Origin: Saccoglossus kowalevskii | Taxonomy: Eukaryota > Hemichordata > Enteropneusta > Harrimaniidae | Direction: 5' to 3' | DNA length: 30,968 bases | NCBI RefSeq assembly: GCF_000003605.2 | Contig: NW_003107587.1 | Coordinates: 488,845-519,812, forward strand | Shown here: positions 20,307 through 30,968 of the stretch, in pieces | How positions within the stretch are numbered: the stretch's first letter is position 1 | Layout: each line of letters begins with the position of its first letter | Notes under the pieces: generated by a model | Database searches by the model: none | Told to the model about the DNA's origin: nothing | The model's input: the letters and a program-made list of their open reading frames with translations, nothing else | Program-made: the position numbers and the translations under genes

Positions 20307-20312
20307 GTGAGT
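20307..20312 (+). other. Candidate 5' splice donor CACAGG|GTGAGT
   Basis: GTGAGT preceded by AGG is close to the optimal animal donor. It lies about 140 bp downstream of the ETS site. A non-coding first exon from roughly 20190 to 20306 would fit. The intervening sequence has only tiny ATG frames, so the exon would be untranslated. Single donor matches are common by chance. Confidence 0.2.
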
Positions 20313-21860
20313 GGGTACTAAACAGTTAAGCAGATAAAAATATGATAACGTCACACACAAAACATTATGTAATTACTGTAGACTAAGTTACGATCTCTTC
20401 ACACATGTTAGAACTCTCGTAAACCTGATTTGCTGTATTACATCTGTATATGAAATCAGTTTGATCGTGTTGAAGACATAGTGGTTAGAACATGTAAGAT
20501 ATGAGTAACACGGGGACATACGGAAAGTGACACGGGCGGTAAATTGCGACTTATACCTCGACAACTTATTTCGGACTTATTGGCCTTAGTAATGCTGTTA
20601 TTTCACGTGAAACGAAAATGTCATTTATAATTCATTCAATACATATGGCATGATATCGAAAACATTGTTTGATTAAGTGCATTTACGCTGTTATACTATA
20701 TATAGCATCGTATCTGTCTTTTTCCATGTAAAGTGTTTGCATAGTTCTCGATTCACAAGAAAGAATTGTCATCCTCTCCACACATTATCAATAATTGTTA
20801 GGATGTCGGGTATTTAACTATTAAATATTAAAGTAATATTAATAATACTGAAAATAATATTAATAATTGAGCATAATAAGGTTTCTTAATAAGCCTATTT
20901 GCGAGATTATATATCCATCTTTGGCACTCTGTTATTAATATTACACAGAATTCGCGGGTTTACAACTCCAACCGTTAAATAGGGAATATTACACGATTAG
21001 ATGAACTATTATGTTAATTGTTTTAATGGGAAGAAATTTCACTAATACAGGATGATCAAGTCGATGGTTAATAATCGTTTTACAAAATATACGAATTTGA
21101 TAGTAAATGAGTAGAGGGCAATTAGCAAAATTGGATAGGTTAATAAGGTAAATTGTATCTGAAATTGACAACTCAAACAGCATAATTGTAATCACATATT
21201 ATAATGTACATAGTTTTCAATTCAGATAAAGGTTCATAATTGTCTCTTCATGGGCCTACACCATTGCTATGGTAATATTTAGAACACGCAGAATACGTCT
21301 GAATAAAATGATGAACGTTCATCAATTTTGCCAATTGCGATATTAGAACGAGTAATGTTCGGTCTCGTGACGTGAATAGAGTCTGTGATATGCAAATCTG
21401 TATTATGCAACAACCAGCTCATGTTACGTAGAGGCCGTAACGCTCTATATGTTTAAATGCATCTATAGTTAATGGACGGTGTACATGTACAAGTAACTAT
21501 TCATCTATGCAGACTACTTGATAATAGCAGACGGGAAATTTCTATCGTAATGAAAGTTATGACGCAAGACACCAAGAAACAATTCTGTATTGGTTTATAT
21601 ACGTAAATGTTAGACAATGGACGTTTCAAGTAGTGTTTGTACTAAAAAAGTATATTTTCTGCCTTTGGAAAGAATAATAGAATCTCAAATCTCCCTTTTT
21701 TCACATTACTTTTAATTGCGTTATTGGAAGAGAAAATAACTTGATGTGTTTATAGTTGATGCAATACGGCTCAACGTGAACGTATTATGCCGCATTATGA
21801 CAATGCATACTCCGTATCATGTGCTGAATATTTACCGAGTACCGAAGAGTTATAACTCGG
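20313..21860. other. Unique AT-rich sequence, no gene seen
   Basis: There is no exon or mobile-element end. A 12-bp palindrome TTTCACGTGAAA with an E-box core is at 20601-20612. 20815-20870 is a run of TAATATTAATAAT-like low-complexity sequence. A weak X-box-like site is at 21263. Confidence 0.55.
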
Positions 21861-21871
21861 ATAATAATATA

Positions 21872-21992
21872 ATATGAACAACAACAAGAAGACCATTCAC
21901 ATAACAACATGTACAGTAACACCGGATTCAAACGGGAGCACTCAACGCCTCCCTACTACAGGTGGGCGCGCTAATCACTGAACCATGCATAC
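21872..21992 (-). mobile_element. tRNA-derived SINE relic with A-box and B-box
   Basis: Read on the minus strand, TGGTTCAGTGATTAG (21985-21971) is an RNA polymerase III A-box in tRNA D-arm context, and GTTTGAATCC (21933-21924) is a B-box. Between them lies a GCGCGCCCACC block followed by a GTAGTAGGGAGG block, a pattern typical of tRNA-type SINE heads. Past the B-box the sequence ends in a CTTCTTGTTGTTGTTC tail. The acceptor and T stems do not pair properly and the box spacing is several bases longer than in a functional tRNA, so it is not a tRNA gene. No target duplication was found. Confidence 0.65.
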
Positions 21993-23841
21993 TCGCTGAC
22001 CCCCGAAAAGTCAGATTGCCGAAATTGCCGGTAATGAACACGCCCAGAATGTGTATAGAAATACACAAGCTCGAACCGAGGACGATACAAACAACTTACA
22101 TTATTTTCATACATGCAAACTACCAGCTGACAAAAGCAAAACTGTCGACGTTCGACACTCGCGGATACGTGATGATGTCGACACAAACTCCGTAGCGATT
22201 TTACTCTTTCAAACTATTGACGTCTTCCGTAGGCGAGATGATATTAATGGTACTTCCGGCTCGTGTCTCATGCATCGCGTCATTGAACAGTTTTTCTCTG
22301 ATGATCTACGCATAATATCAAATCCGATAACGATTTATAAAACCATTTAATGTACAAGTACGTATACAGATTTTGGATTCTCACGTTGATGTTCTCTCAT
22401 TTCGAGCGGCCAGAGTTATAATACATTGTCCTTTTCTTTTCGTCAACGATATATCTGCCAACCACGGTGAACAATCGACTACTTAATTTGCAACCTCTCA
22501 CCACAGTTGCCAGTTGCTTGCCACTTTCACGACAAATTAAAATGTCCTTTATATCAATGCTTCTGCAATTTAAATGGCATGTAAAAGAATAACACAATAC
22601 AAATTGTCCCAGTTACTTTGAGTCATGCATTTATTTGAGGTAAAATCGTTTATATATTATTTTCTGACTGATATCAATCTTTCAATAATTCACCACAACT
22701 GTCACATATAGTCGCGTGAGGTATAGTTGTGGTCTGATGAGCAGCAGATGGAGAACATTTGCGAGTTACCTCGCCACTTCTAAAATGGAAAATTCTCAAA
22801 TATGTCAACAGTCGCTCGTACGAATTTCTTGTAAACAATGTTTGTACATACATTGTATTAATTACATGGGTCAGTTGATACTTAAATGGGTAGGGAGGTG
22901 TCCCTGAGTGCTCAAAAGTGTGACCATTTTTATACCTGAATAGTGGCAAAATCTATACCCATATTTATATCAAAGTACCATTTCTGTCACCACTGTTTAT
23001 TCCAAATAAAACAGTTACCGTCTGCCTTTACTAACTATGAACGCATGCGCGTACTCAGGTTTCACTGAGAAATGTGCGCCCTCTTCTATTCCGTGTTAAA
23101 TCGCACACAATGCAACGTAATATGAGGTTATTATTAAGACAGTACAGCGGGAGTATCGACCGACGGGCAGCAATAACCTTACTATTTTACATCTTTTCTT
23201 CCCAGGAATACATCATGGGAATGCCGAAATCCAAAACGCTTTGAACAGATTTGGCGAACTTGTTTGTGTGTCCGGAGGGGTGGGGGGGGGGCTCCAAGTC
23301 AGACCAAGTCTTACCCATTCTGAAGTATAGGTTTTCAAAATAGGCTCTAAACACGTACTTATTTTTGTGAAATTATACCCCTTTTCAAGTGCAGAAACTT
23401 AAAATAGACACCCTATATACATACTAAAATCATACTGTTTCTAAGTTGTGGTAACATCAATTCATGAGATTCTTTCTTTTCACACGTCATTATCCTAACA
23501 CGGTACGCGCATATAACCGTCAAACTATTTAACACCCCTTTTACGCGTTTTTTTTTTCATTTCAGCTTGCGTATTATGTTTTATTCAGAGAACAGCCCCT
23601 AGGTTTGTGTGGGATCCGGTCAAACCCTGAAGCAGCCATGTTAGTTTTTTTATTATTTAGAGGACATTTACGCCCGTTATCGTACCATATTTGGAATTCG
23701 CATTTCGGCGTTTGTATGCGCTGCATGCTAGGCCACTCACATACGATGAGTGAAAGTTATCTGACGAGACACCTACATCAAACAGAAAATCGATCAATGG
23801 CAATGGTATCTTACAATAAGTGAACAAAACAAAAACAATCA
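21993..23841. other. Non-genic sequence, no gene seen
   Basis: No exon is recognised. 22870-22990 and 23330-23430 share short ATACC, AAAAT and TATACCC phrases that look like decayed copies of a low-complexity dispersed repeat. A near-match to the NRF1 motif is at about 23042-23053. A run of 10 G lies at about 23282-23291. Confidence 0.45.
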
Positions 23842-23845
23842 TTAA

Positions 23846-24002
23846 AGCGGGAGGGTCGTCACATGCGCACGCGCAGTAATTGAGACCCAAACGACGATAA
23901 CAACACACGCTAAGTACGCAAAGGCTCATGGGCAGACGCTTGTTGGTAAACAATGACACGCTATGTTCATCTGACGCATGCGTTAGTGACGACTCCCCCG
24001 CT
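23846..24002 (+). mobile_element. TTAA-flanked MITE, copy 2 (piggyBac-like, complete)
   Basis: A complete 157-bp element lies between TTAA target duplications (23842-23845 and 24003-24006). The terminal inverted repeats are AGCGGGAGGGTCGTCAC at the left and AGCGGGGGAGTCGTCAC (reverse complement of 23986-24002) at the right, 15 of 17 identical. It has no coding capacity. It is in the opposite orientation to the diverged copy at 6641-6782. A perfect NRF1-type palindrome TGCGCACGCGCA (23864-23875) sits just inside the left end. A CpG-rich CGCATGCG lies just inside the right end. The TTAA duplication points to a piggyBac-type transposase supplied in trans. Confidence 0.85.
23864..23875. promoter_or_regulatory. 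NRF1-type motif TGCGCACGCGCA inside MITE
   Basis: This matches YGCGCAYGCGCR at every position. The equivalent place in the other MITE copy (6752-6763) also matches perfectly despite a substitution at the last base. The motif may therefore be carried and spread by the family. Confidence 0.4.
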
Positions 24003-24006
24003 TTAA

Positions 24007-25262
24007 GTATTTTTTAGACGAACCAATTGTACTACAACCTGACGCATCAATGTGTTACTTAATCATAAATAAATAAATACTCACTATATTCGTCAACTTG
24101 TGCGTGTGTGTGTATGTATGGAAGGGGGGGGGGGGGTAAACCATAATCACAATGTAACCGTATCCGTCCCAGAGATGCGTGTCGTATAAATAGTTGTTCA
24201 CGCCGAACTACCGGTAGCGAGGAGCTCCCGTGGTGTCGGTTTGTTGAAAGAACACACGATTTGTGCTGGTTGTGTTCTATTTGCCTTATTAATTTTACAT
24301 ATAAAACCATCGGCAGTTAGTTTAAACTTTTTGTCAAATCAAATGTTATTGAATGTACAGAACGGCAATTCAGAAAACTGTGCATTGGTTTACTCAATCG
24401 GTCATCGTATTGATGTCCGTCAATTCATAGCGCGCGGTACTCACAGTGAAACAAAAGCATTCCCTTATTCTTTATCAGTATTTATAAATTTCGCAATTGA
24501 AACTGAAAAGAGAGGTTTCAATTCGCCGATTGAATAAGATTTGAACCTTTTCAAATAACGTCATTGTACTCTGTACTCGTTGATTAGCTTGTTCGATTCA
24601 AATACTAGTGAAATTTTCTAACTGTTTATAAATTAAAGGAATACCCTTGTTGCACCAAGAGTACAATATAAAAGCTACATTCATTCGATATTACGTACAC
24701 TATCGATTGGATGCATATCATTTCTCAATATAATACATTTCTGTCAGTAAAAGTCAACGGTGTGTCAATGACCTTACACTCCACATGGTATTAACTCAAT
24801 TCGTTGAATTCAATTATTCATTTCCGCATGCTGGGCAGAACCACCGGGTCGTTAAATTAACAAGTTGCTGTTGTTCAGCGCATGTTACGTTTCTCTAACC
24901 TTTTTAAAATCACCGTGTTGTTTATTTCACGAGGCATCGTTACACGTTTCTCTCTCGTTGTATGAGATTCATTCTCACGCCTGGCTTCGTCTCCCGTGTT
25001 TGAATGCCTCGTTGGTATTTATTTTACATGTTTTCCCTCTACAATATCTGCGGTACACATGCTTCAACAGTGATTTGCACCGACTACTCAATATCCCATG
25101 CATGTACGCTCCTGTCAGCTGGTTTAAAATACATGTTTTACTTGTTTTATAGGTCTCTTGTAAAGTACGAACAAAATATGTCACTAAGGGAAAGCGCATA
25201 ATAATAATAATAAAGAGTATTGGCAGTCGATTTATTCGATATATGTCTGGTGCGACGCGTCA
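24007..25262. other. Non-genic sequence with simple repeats
   Basis: A (GT)n-rich stretch (about 24100-24116) leads to a run of 13 G at 24124-24136. A 9-bp inverted repeat (AATTGAAAC/GTTTCAATT) at 24495-24523 includes an interferon-response-like GAAACTGAAA. A small (ATA)n run ends at about 25213. The 98-codon open frame at 24241-24537 has a hydrophobic N-terminus but begins with TTG and has no recognisable motif, so I do not call it a gene. Confidence 0.45.
24120..24136. repeat. Poly-G tract (13 G)
   Basis: A homopolymer of 13 G follows a GT-rich microsatellite. Such tracts are error-prone in sequencing, so the exact length is uncertain. Confidence 0.9.
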
Positions 25263-25425
25263 GTCACGTGACAAATGTATGATTACACGAAATGAATCGC
25301 GTCTGCATTGACCAATCATGAAAGGAAATGAACCGGCCCGGAGTAGATTGGGTGAATTACCCCACTGTGAGCTTCGACAGTTTGCACGTCGGGGCTCAAC
25401 TTTGCACGTAGTAACTGGTATAAAA
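25263..25425 (+). promoter_or_regulatory. Promoter-like arrangement: E-box, two CCAAT boxes, TATA
   Basis: In order these are a 10-bp palindromic E-box GTCACGTGAC (25263-25272, identical to the CLEAR/TFEB-type core), CCAAT (25312-25316), an inverted CCAAT (ATTGG, 25347-25351), two identical TTTGCACGT nonamers exactly 20 bp apart (25381 and 25401), and TATAAAA (25419-25425). The spacing fits a plus-strand start near 25450. The only following ATG frame is about 14 codons, so a downstream exon would be needed. No product can be named. Confidence 0.33.
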
Positions 25426-25449
25426 ATATTCGATGGAAATATGTTGGTG

Positions 25450-26627
25450 GATATTAGTTTAATTTTGCATCTAAAACAGCTGTTCTGATTGCCGTGTTTG
25501 TTTATACACAATAAGAGTAAGATATAAAGACGGTTTTTATTCTTGTCCATTGATTTTGACCAAATAATTTAACTTCACATAGTTTTAGTCACTGATTTGA
25601 TTCCAGTTACGTTTGTTTATTCGTTCATTTTTATTATTATCAAGTATTGATAAACGAATATCCAATTGATACTGAACACTTCCAGTCAAATTTTAACTTC
25701 ACAAAAACCCACTCGTACGGAAACAAAAATGCGTTTAATTCGTGTACATTAACATGATTTATGACGTTTAGATGACACGACATGATTATCATTGCTAATA
25801 CACTGTGAATAATTACTTTGTTAGTGATGCGGCAATAAATAATACCGCGTAATGTGGTGGAATGAATGCTTATAAACGAAGACGTTACAATTATTTCACG
25901 TGTCAATGGAATATAGTATCAATAGACCACATTAAAAGCGAAAGCGCCAGATACTTGTTTTCGCCTTTCAAATTATGTTACAATCTCTCGCGTCATCGCG
26001 CTTACTGTTTCAAGCTTAAGTGTCTAAGTTTACGAGAACAGTAACCCCTTATCCTGTTTATGGTATATTGACAATCACAAAAATATAGAATTATAATAAA
26101 CGACAGACAAAAAACGATATTAAAAGGTGAAAAAAAAATGTTATGGCCATCTCTCTCTTGTCTTGGCCGCTACTTGCATATAAGCTGTATTGAAAAACAA
26201 TTATCCGGCTTCCTGTTAATTTGATACATTCTTTTCAATAGTGGAATATACACAACCTACACGTTTCATTCACTTTGCAGTGCTGTATGTTTTCTTTCTC
26301 TCCCTTTATTGGGGATATACTTAAAAGTCATCACCATAGCAACTGACAAACAAAAGCCAACCACTAAACTCAGAGTTTGAAATCTATCCTTTGTTCCATA
26401 GTGATATCCAGCGGGATATATTCCAAACGTCTCTTCAAGGATGACATCGACCCGTTCCCAGACACACATAAAACTACTACTACTCGCGTAATCCTTTGAA
26501 GGGCAATGCATTGTGTTTCTTTCCTGGAACCCATAGAACTAGAAACGAGCTTAACAAACCCATGGTATACTGAGCAGTTATATGTAAGATTACCGGATGA
26601 TAAAACTTTTAAGCGACACTGACTTGC
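25450..26627. other. AT-rich sequence, no gene seen
   Basis: No recognised exon is present. A minus-strand X-box-like site lies at 26330-26343. Open frames of 60-96 codons on both strands show no protein motif. Confidence 0.5.
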
Positions 26628-26666
26628 CAAGATGGCGCCAAATAATATCTAGAACTAACGGAAGTA
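26628..26666. promoter_or_regulatory. YY1-like site followed by ETS-like site
   Basis: CAAGATGGCGCCA (26628-26640) resembles YY1. AACGGAAGTA (26657-26666) has the ETS core. YY1 with ETS is common near animal transcription starts, but no gene can be seen on either side. Confidence 0.22.
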
Positions 26667-28466
26667 TTTAAGGAAACACATTTGAATGTTTTCTGTTACA
26701 ACTGCAAAACACAAGTGAAATTGTTGAGTGATCCCTGATATATACGACATCGCAATTACATAAAATATAAAAGGTAAAATCATTGTCGACATCAATTTAT
26801 GGCCACCATTACAAAGAGTATACCATCAGTATACCGTCACTTCTCGCGCAAAGTGTTGTCCAAGGTCATAGTCGGCGATTTTAGGAATCAGTTGTGTTCT
26901 CGCAATAGTAGAAGATTGAAACATGTCTGTAGTTATTATGAGCAGTAGCATAATTTATGAATAATTTATCTCGGGTTTCAATTCACTAAGATTGTTGTTA
27001 AAAAAACAAAAACAAAATTATATATTGGATGTTTATTGGTACATCATATATATATAGCATAGCATGGACACACGTGCTATACTAAAATGTGTGGTATACA
27101 AAACAATTTTTTCCCCTGAAATAACAACTGAATAGGTTTGAGTAACCCACTTACTTTTCTAATCGAAGGTTTTTGTTAAGAACGATCTCAGGTTCTAAAT
27201 AGAAACCATTTGATCATGACTCAAAACGATATATAACGGGCGCCACACATGGAGCAGGATGTGTTCACTCTTTTCGAAACACGTGACATCACTTCATGTA
27301 GACCGAGATGTTTTTAAACCTTTTTCTTAATAATGTGACTAGTCAGTTAATTGTTTTGTACTTGTAGATTTTTTTACGATTGCTGCCAGCGTTTTTTATT
27401 TTGATCTTGAACTTGGAAATTTATCTATACGACTATCTATGGTTGGGTTTGTAATTTATTTTAACCTTTCTTATATACACGACTGAAATGCTCTATAACG
27501 CGCAAAAACATGATGTCAACTTTTCGTAATAATACTCACTCACCCACCTGTACGCATTAGAAGGACAAACGAAGGACACCGTTCAGGGTTTGTTGAACTG
27601 CGTGATGGCATATTTCAAGCTGTTCGTAGTTTATTTATGATTTTAGAAACTACTGACAATTGTGAGTCGAATCGATTGTCAACATTCGCCCCTGGGGGTG
27701 AAACTGAGAATGTTATTATACGCCTAGCTTAGGCGGACATGTGATTTGCCGAAACACGAAGAACTGTTGCTGTTAGATTGCCAACCAAAATGTTACATAC
27801 AATTCCGCCATAATGGAAAAAGTAAATACCACTCGTTCGTCGGTGTAAGATTATTTTATGAAAATAGAACTGTCTGTTATATATTGAATTTATAAAAACT
27901 ATGGTGTCAGCAAACCAGCAAATTAATTTTCTTATTTTTATTTGGAAAAGCGTTATATATCGTAATATCTAATCACATATACCATTTCGATAATCAATAT
28001 TAACTTGTTAACCTTATAACATTTGAATCATCAATATACTTCATTGCAATACTACTCTATATGAGACCCAATTTGCATAAGGATAAACACCTGATCTGAG
28101 CAAGGTGTTGAACGGATGGGTATTGCTCGAGGGTCAATGTCTTAGCAAATATTGTTTCTAATGGTAAGATACAAGGGTTACTGGATAGTGAAGTTAGTAA
28201 TACGCTATGACCTTTATCTAGTAACTAAAATGTCTATAAAATCACTGTAGTTTGCCCTTACTTCACAGAAGAATAACAGCAATAACAACTGTAAATTCAT
28301 TATCGTCCTGCGAATGGTTAAAACACAAAAAGAATATGATATACATTTTTTATTCCGATGCAATTTAAATGTAGGGGTTTAGTCACGCTACATTACGTTT
28401 TGATCAAGGAGTCTGTAAGTGTATTGCAGTTGCAATCTTTTACTAATGAGCTTTATTATATACGAA

Positions 28467-28474
28467 TGACGTCA
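28467..28474. promoter_or_regulatory. Perfect CRE octamer TGACGTCA
   Basis: This is the third exact CREB/ATF palindrome in the window, isolated from other motifs. Confidence 0.22.
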
Positions 28475-28598
28475 CATTTAATCGATATAAAAATAATTCC
28501 CAATTCGTGTAGAAAATTGATTTTAGACGCAAATGGTCACTAAATCTCCCAAACCTATGTTACTATGTCATTTGAACCATGGACACGGTGACAGGAGA

Positions 28599-28616
28599 CA
28601 TCATCATATGATGATG
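28599..28616. repeat. 18-bp perfect palindrome of CAT/ATG triplets
   Basis: Three CAT triplets meet three ATG triplets without a spacer. It may be a short trinucleotide repeat inverted on itself. Confidence 0.8.
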
Positions 28617-30968
28617 ATATATTAAATTCGTAATATTAGACATACAGTCTGAAGGCCAAAAAAACAATCAGGATAAGGATTCGAGGGTTTAAGTATGACG
28701 CAGAAGAGTCTAATTAGGCTGATTATGTGGTTTCCTTAATCTATGCAGTTTATCATTTCATTGAAACATACATATATATTTTTTCGACAATGTTACATAC
28801 ATTTTCAGTGTCGGTCCTCTAGTCATACTGTAAAGCATTATAGCGGTGTTATAGATTATGCCAGTGACTGCCTTACTAGCAAATGGAATACGTGATTGAA
28901 AATCCTTGAACAACTCAAAATGCATAGCTGTGTATTGCATATAAATAACAAGACATTGTTGTTAAATGCGCGGCACGGTAATTTTCTTTTTTTTTTGGAG
29001 GGGGATAAGCGACTCTTCAGATGCATGTACCTGTAGAGGAATATATAAAGTGGCAACATATTTCGGAGAGGGCGATGTTCATCTGTTCAACATTACATGC
29101 TCGGAATTACATGTTCCCAAAAGCAATCAAAAATACTAAGTCAACTTATATTAATTTACAGATTCGAAGGTTAACCCAATATTCATTTAGACCTGCGACT
29201 ACTAGTAATTGCAACATAAAATCTTTTCATATTAACATGTCACAAATATTCATTCTAAACAATATATCAAACATGTACTGAAATCTATGTAAGAAAAGTT
29301 GTTAAATAAAATCTTGTTTTTTATTCAATATTTGCTTCAAAGCCAAGGTTTTTTTCAAGTTAGGTTATTTAACAGCACCCAACGTCTCGAGTCTAATGAA
29401 TGAAAATACATGTACTGGCTTGTGTTATAATATCTGTCCTATCGTTAGAGAAAAATACACCTGTGCTCATGACGCATGAATATATTACTATAGAAACCAT
29501 GGGAAAAAGCGTCAGCACCCAGGCTTATACGAGTCAAGTTTTTGTAAAGCAGTTTTTGATACCTCTGATTTCCTACCTTTTCGTACAAGTATATAGTATA
29601 CCATTTTAATGTTTTTAAGATTGAGGTTTAGGAGATGAAGATAAGGCGTACAGTGAAAATCAATAATGGGATATAGTTAAGTAATTTCAGTAAAACCATT
29701 CCCAATTTGTTGGATGACAATATCAACAACCTTGCGTTGGTATCACAAAATTAGTGTCCATTCCTAAATGCAGGAATACAAAAAACACGTGTCAGAAGCT
29801 GTCACCTGATCTTACTCAGTTTATTGAAGAATTGTTCATGTGGTATATTAAAGGGCGATTTAGTTCTGTTACGGACATTCGGAGAAGGAGTTCAAGTCTT
29901 GCCATGAAACATCAAAATTGAACAAGAAATACTACATACAAGTATACTAAATCATACTTATAAACGTACTAAAAAATAAACATATTAACAACACCGTTAA
30001 TATTTCTAGATAGGATTCAAATTGTTGATGGTGAAAATAATATTTCCAAAATGTTGTTCATCAGGAGTTATAATCTTATAAATAAGAATGTATTCATCAT
30101 AGTAAAATAAAAGTATATGACTAGACTTCTATAAATCTTTTAGAAGTTATCAAGTTTAGAAGAAACACTTAAAATGCCAGTATTGGTTCAATGATAGGAT
30201 GTGCAGTTTTGTTAATATTGTTTTTGAATGAAAATATATACTAGTTACATAAATTAATTAAACAACCATTTTCTAAAAGAAAATGTTTCAACTAATTTAT
30301 AAATTCATCAATCAGATCATAAAGATTACAATGCCAATTCAAAATGTTTGAATAATCGACCTATATTTTATAATTATTTACTTCAGCTCGTGATCTGCAT
30401 AACTAACCATAAACTCGGGTCATATGCAAGAATCCACTAGTAAACGAGTTGTGACGAAACTATTGTCAAACTTCTGACATTTTGTGAACGTTGTGATTTA
30501 ACCGTACATATGTTTGAAAAAACGTTATCCCTACCAACAAACAGCTTCTGTTTTTCGTAAATATTATATTAGATTATATACATTTTGCATATAAGGAGGA
30601 TATATCCGTCCTCGTTGTTGTCAGTCGTTGACGCAGTCATACAACTGTTTAACATTTTTTATCCGATTTTCTGCAAACTTCGATGTTATATTAACCAGGA
30701 TCTCGTCCGAGTTTGATTTTGGTTCGTGTTCAATGCATAATTCTTAAGATTATGTTTAAATTTCATTTATAATTTTCTCCTTCTTGTGGTTGTAAATAAA
30801 ACATTTTTTATGTGATCCCCTTTAATTGTGGAAGCTTATCAATCGCTATTAAATGTCAAACAATTTAATTTTAAACGTAGAAAAAACTGATAATAATAAG
30901 AACCAAATGTCAGTAATATGCTCTGTTCTCTAAGTTCTGTCAAGAGGAATAGTAGACTACTAAGTAGT

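Larger units (their letters stand above)
26667..30968. other. Unique AT-rich sequence to window end, no gene seen
   Basis: No exon, RNA gene or transposon end is recognised. Small items: a CRE octamer at 28467-28474, an 18-bp perfect palindrome at 28599-28616, E-boxes at 27071, 27280 and 29786, and short hairpins at 30125-30147 (7-bp stem) and 30267-30285 (8-bp stem). Open frames do not exceed about 86 codons and lack motifs. Confidence 0.55.

Noticed and set aside
21924-21992. Functional tRNA gene on the minus strand
   Set aside because: Acceptor and T stems do not pair and box spacing is too long. It is better explained as a SINE head.
22734-22760. CTGATGA, possible hammerhead ribozyme core
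   Set aside because: The required GAAA core strand and pairing stems are not found at a suitable distance.
24241-24537. 98-codon frame with a hydrophobic N-terminus resembling a signal peptide
   Set aside because: It starts with TTG, has no conserved motif, and no splice or promoter context supports it.
29849-30822. TTAAAGGGCGAT and ATCCCCTTTAA as possible ends of a ~970-bp TTAA element
   Set aside because: Only about 6-7 terminal bases agree beyond TTAA, and the interior has no transposon feature.

Overview
The window is animal (metazoan) nuclear DNA with no protein-coding gene that I can demonstrate. It looks like intergenic or deep intronic sequence from an invertebrate, most likely marine. 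By eye it is roughly two-thirds A+T. Open frames are short and scattered, there is no operon-like packing, and no rRNA or intact tRNA gene is visible. The invertebrate call is an inference from the repeat types (LINE 3' ends with a TAA tail, a tRNA-type SINE, TTAA-flanked and CTTAG-flanked MITEs, pentanucleotide microsatellites). I cannot name a species.

Layout from left to right. 1-783 is the frayed edge of a ~31-bp minisatellite that probably continues off the left edge. 784-6636 is mostly featureless, with a short degenerate GGACAAAAT repeat and AT microsatellites. 6641-6782 is a TTAA-flanked MITE, followed at 7254-7398 by a few promoter-type motifs. 7436-8430 is a very old tandem array with ~40-bp units and a visible ~166-bp higher-order period. 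9306-9346 is a perfect 17-bp-stem hairpin. 9347-15150 is largely empty apart from a nuclear-receptor-type site at 13484. 15152-15533 is a pentanucleotide array interrupted by a 293-base assembly gap. Its left side can form a G-quadruplex on the minus strand.

17530-18416 is a transposon graveyard. It holds the 3' end of one non-LTR retrotransposon, then a frame-shifted reverse-transcriptase palm relic, then a 210-bp hAT-like MITE with an exact CTTAG duplication. 18908-20312 has the densest cluster of recognisable transcription-factor sites: two RFX X-boxes, CRE-type sites, CCAAT plus E2F, and ETS, followed by a good splice donor. It is the best candidate for a regulatory region or promoter. 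21872-21992 is a tRNA-derived SINE relic on the minus strand. 23846-24002 is a second, well-preserved copy of the TTAA MITE, in the opposite orientation to the first. 25263-25425 has a second promoter-like arrangement (E-box, two CCAAT boxes, TATA). The remaining ~5.5 kb shows only scattered motifs.

No genes work together here that I can see. The most interesting items are the TTAA MITE family, both copies of which carry a perfect NRF1-type palindrome, and the motif cluster at 18.9-20.3 kb. I did not find a new multi-gene system. All motif calls are pattern matches by eye and none has been tested against a background model.
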